A stretch of 45,424 nucleotides of DNA, taken from Terriglobia bacterium. GTDB lineage: Bacteria > Acidobacteriota > Terriglobia > Bryobacterales > Bryobacteraceae. A model generated the notes under the pieces. It saw only the letters and a list, made by a program, of their open reading frames with translations, ran no database searches and was not told the DNA's origin. Shown piece after piece: positions 43,819-45,424 of the stretch. The stretch is from assembly GCA_021324615.1 (NCBI GenBank), contig JAJPIT010000045.1, positions 1-45,424 of the forward strand, written 5' to 3'. Both the position numbers and the translations under genes were made by a program. Every line of letters starts with the position of its first letter. The stretch's first letter is position 1.

Positions 43819-45129
43819 ATGCCGGCCGGACTTCGGAAGTTGCCCTCCGTCGAGGAAATCGCCGCGAGCCTGCCGGACGTGGAGGCGCCGCGGGCCCTGA
43901 TCGTCTCCGAGGCGCGCCGCGTTCTGGCGGAGATGCGCGCCCAATGGCGCGCCGGACAGGAGCCCGATGCCGCGCAAGCCGCCGCGCACGTCCGTGAATC
44001 GGTCGCCCGGCTCGCCCGGCCGTCGCTCCGGCGGGTGATCAACGCCACGGGCGTGATTCTGCACACCAATCTCGGCCGCGCGCCGGCCGTTCCCTTCACT
44101 CCGCTGGAAGGCTACTCGAATCTGGAATACGACCTCGCGGCCGGACAGCGCGGCAAACGCGATTCTCACCTTGCGCCGCTCATCGAGCGGCTCCTCGGTA
44201 AATCCGGAATCGCGGTGAATAACAACGCGGCGGCGGTGCTTCTGGTGTTGAACGAGCTGGCGCGCGGCGGCGAAGCCATCGTTTCCCGCGGCGAGCTGAT
44301 TGAAATCGGCGACGGCTTCCGCATCCCCGAGATCATGGCCGCCGCCGGCGCGGAGCTGCGCGAAGTGGGCACCACCAACCGGACCCATATCGACGATTAC
44401 CGCGCCGCCGCCGGCCCGCGCACCCGCCTCATCCTGCGCGTCCATCCCAGCAATTTCCGCATCCGGGGATTCACTTCCAGGCCGCGCCTTCCGGAACTGG
44501 CCGCGCTGGCCCGCGAGCGCGGGCTGCCGCTCTACGAAGATCTGGGCAGCGGCTGCCTCGCCGATCTGCGGCCGTTCGGAATCGACGAGCCGCGCGTCTC
44601 GGAAAGCCTGGATGCCGGCGTCAATCTTGTCTCCTTCAGCGGCGACAAGCTTCTCGGCGGCCCGCAAGCCGGACTGATCGCCGGCGACCCGGAGCTGGTG
44701 GCGCGGCTCAGGCGGAATCCGCTGTTCCGCGCGCTAAGGCTGGATAAGCTGATCACGCAGGCGCTCGAACAAGCCCTGCGCCACATGCTCTTCGAGCGAT
44801 GGAGTGAAATTCCCGCGCTGCGCATGATCCGCGCCACCGCGCAGGAGATTCGCCAGCGCGCCGAACGCATTCGCGCGGCAATTCCCGCTTTGGAAATTCT
44901 CGAAGGCCGCAGCGTCGCCGGCGGCGGATCGGCTCCCGAGCAGTCCCTGCCGACTTGGCTGCTGGCGGTCCCCGGCGATGCGATGGCAAGGGAACAGGCG
45001 CTGCGCGCCAGCCAGCCGCCGGTCATCGGCCGCATCGAGGACGACCGGCTGGTGCTCGACCTGCGAACTGTTTTAGAGGAAGAAGAAGATTTGCTGACGC
45101 GGGCGCTGCGCGGATTAGGCGCGCTCTAA
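43819..45129 (+). CDS. selA: L-seryl-tRNA(Sec) selenium transferase
   Basis: A 436-residue PLP enzyme that converts Ser-tRNA(Sec) to Sec-tRNA(Sec) with selenophosphate, in the cytosol. The N-terminal tRNA-binding helical part ([16 protein letters not shown]) precedes [61 protein letters not shown], and [14 protein letters not shown] with the PLP lysine K277. The C-terminus ([20 protein letters not shown]) is complete, so the protein is full-length. It implies that the genome also carries selB, selC and selD, none of which is here, and that selenoproteins are made. The 3' end overlaps efp on the opposite strand by 15 bp. No RBS is obvious before the ATG. Confidence 0.95.
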   Translation: MPAGLRKLPSVEEIAASLPDVEAPRALIVSEARRVLAEMRAQWRAGQEPDAAQAAAHVRESVARLARPSLRRVINATGVILHTNLGRAPAVPFTPLEGYSNLEYDLAAGQRGKRDSHLAPLIERLLGKSGIAVNNNAAAVLLVLNELARGGEAIVSRGELIEIGDGFRIPEIMAAAGAELREVGTTNRTHIDDYRAAAGPRTRLILRVHPSNFRIRGFTSRPRLPELAALARERGLPLYEDLGSGCLADLRPFGIDEPRVSESLDAGVNLVSFSGDKLLGGPQAGLIAGDPELVARLRRNPLFRALRLDKLITQALEQALRHMLFERWSEIPALRMIRATAQEIRQRAERIRAAIPALEILEGRSVAGGGSAPEQSLPTWLLAVPGDAMAREQALRASQPPVIGRIEDDRLVLDLRTVLEEEEDLLTRALRGLGAL

Positions 45130-45424
45130 ATAAGTCGCTTCCGAGGTCGATACGCGGATCTTTTCGCCTTCGTTAATAAACGGCGGCACTTGCACCACCA
45201 GACCCGTTTCGAGCTTGGCCGGCTTGGTCACGTTGGAAACCGTGGCGCCCTTCAATCCCGGCTCGGTTTCCACCACCGTCAGGGTCACCGACGGGGGAAG
45301 CTCCACGCTGATCGGCTTGCCTTCGTAGAACTCAACGTTCACCTTCAACTGCGGAATCAAAAAACTGGTGGCGTCGCCGAGAATGTCCTTGGTCAGGTGC
45401 ATCTGCTCGAAGGTCTCGGTGTTC
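45115..45424 (-). CDS. efp: Elongation factor P, C-terminal part (gene enters from the right)
   Basis: The last 103 codons of EF-P, which helps ribosomes through polyproline stretches. The segment covers most of domain II and domain [81 protein letters not shown] and [13 protein letters not shown] at the C-terminus. The domain I loop with the modified lysine is outside the window. The stop at 45115 overlaps the 3' end of selA by 15 bp in convergent orientation. EF-P fits the unusually proline-rich FecR-like protein and other PPP-containing genes here, but it is universal. Confidence 0.95.
   Translation of the reverse strand, partial: NTETFEQMHLTKDILGDATSFLIPQLKVNVEFYEGKPISVELPPSVTLTVVETEPGLKGATVSNVTKPAKLETGLVVQVPPFINEGEKIRVSTSEATYLERA

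Overview
The window is about 45 kb of GC-rich bacterial chromosome and most likely comes from an acidobacterium of the Bryobacterales/Solibacter group. The lineage markers are a secreted BNR-repeat protein ending in the C-terminal domain first catalogued in Solibacter (TIGR03437 type), an ADOP-type (acidobacterial duplicated orphan permease) FtsX/MacB permease, a PEP-CTERM protein with HAF-type repeats, TolB-N/TPR proteins with an N-terminal winged-helix-like module, and PKD/Ig-rich OmpA proteins. The gene content is ordinary chromosomal. I see no insertion sequence, prophage, integron, CRISPR array or tRNA gene. Attribution rests on recognising families by eye; no search was run.

Layout. 1-180: the 5' half of RNase P RNA (minus strand, running off the left edge) with a good sigma-70-type promoter. 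180-3600: a leader, then a large OmpA/PKD/Ig surface protein and a terminator. 3.6-9.4 kb (minus): hpnE with a tiny membrane ORF, a degenerate GGDEF protein, and an amino-acid module (aminotransferase, PLP ammonia-lyase, M20 peptidase). 9.4-16.8 kb: the Solibacter-type BNR protein, a FecR-domain protein, an MBL hydrolase coupled to lipA, infC, and a second OmpA protein. 16.8-22.5 kb (minus): an ADOP permease and a tight three-gene unit (small DPGTG membrane protein, kinase-like/methyltransferase fusion, membrane-anchored sulfatase-fold protein). 22.6-28.3 kb: glnA with a repeat-flanked promoter, two envelope proteins, a methyltransferase with an apparent signal peptide, a small membrane protein, and an AbgB-like amidohydrolase. 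28.4-32.5 kb: the PEP-CTERM/HAF protein, a TolB-N/TPR protein and a membrane TPR protein. 32.5-36.1 kb: hslV (frameshifted), hslU, an FN3 lipoprotein, and a DUF488 protein. 36.1-39.5 kb (minus): a sensor-HAMP-OtsA trehalose-phosphate synthase, an RlmA-like methyltransferase and a small protein. 39.7-45.4 kb: a small membrane protein, a methylmalonyl-CoA mutase catalytic subunit lacking the B12 domain, trmFO, xerC/D, selA, and the 3' part of efp on the opposite strand.

How the genes work together. Housekeeping functions (RNase P, IF-3, LipA, GlnA, HslU, TrmFO, XerC, SelA, EF-P) are interleaved with envelope and sensory genes. Packing is tight: ATGA/GTGA overlaps occur at MBL-lipA, methyltransferase-membrane protein, hslU-FN3 lipoprotein and small membrane protein-mutase. 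One divergent pair shares a CATG for both start codons, and one convergent pair shares a CTAG for both stops. The observations most worth checking are the methyltransferase/sulfatase/DPGTG unit, the HAMP-OtsA fusion, the single-base frameshift in hslV, the apparently exported methyltransferase, and the direct-repeat promoter of glnA.
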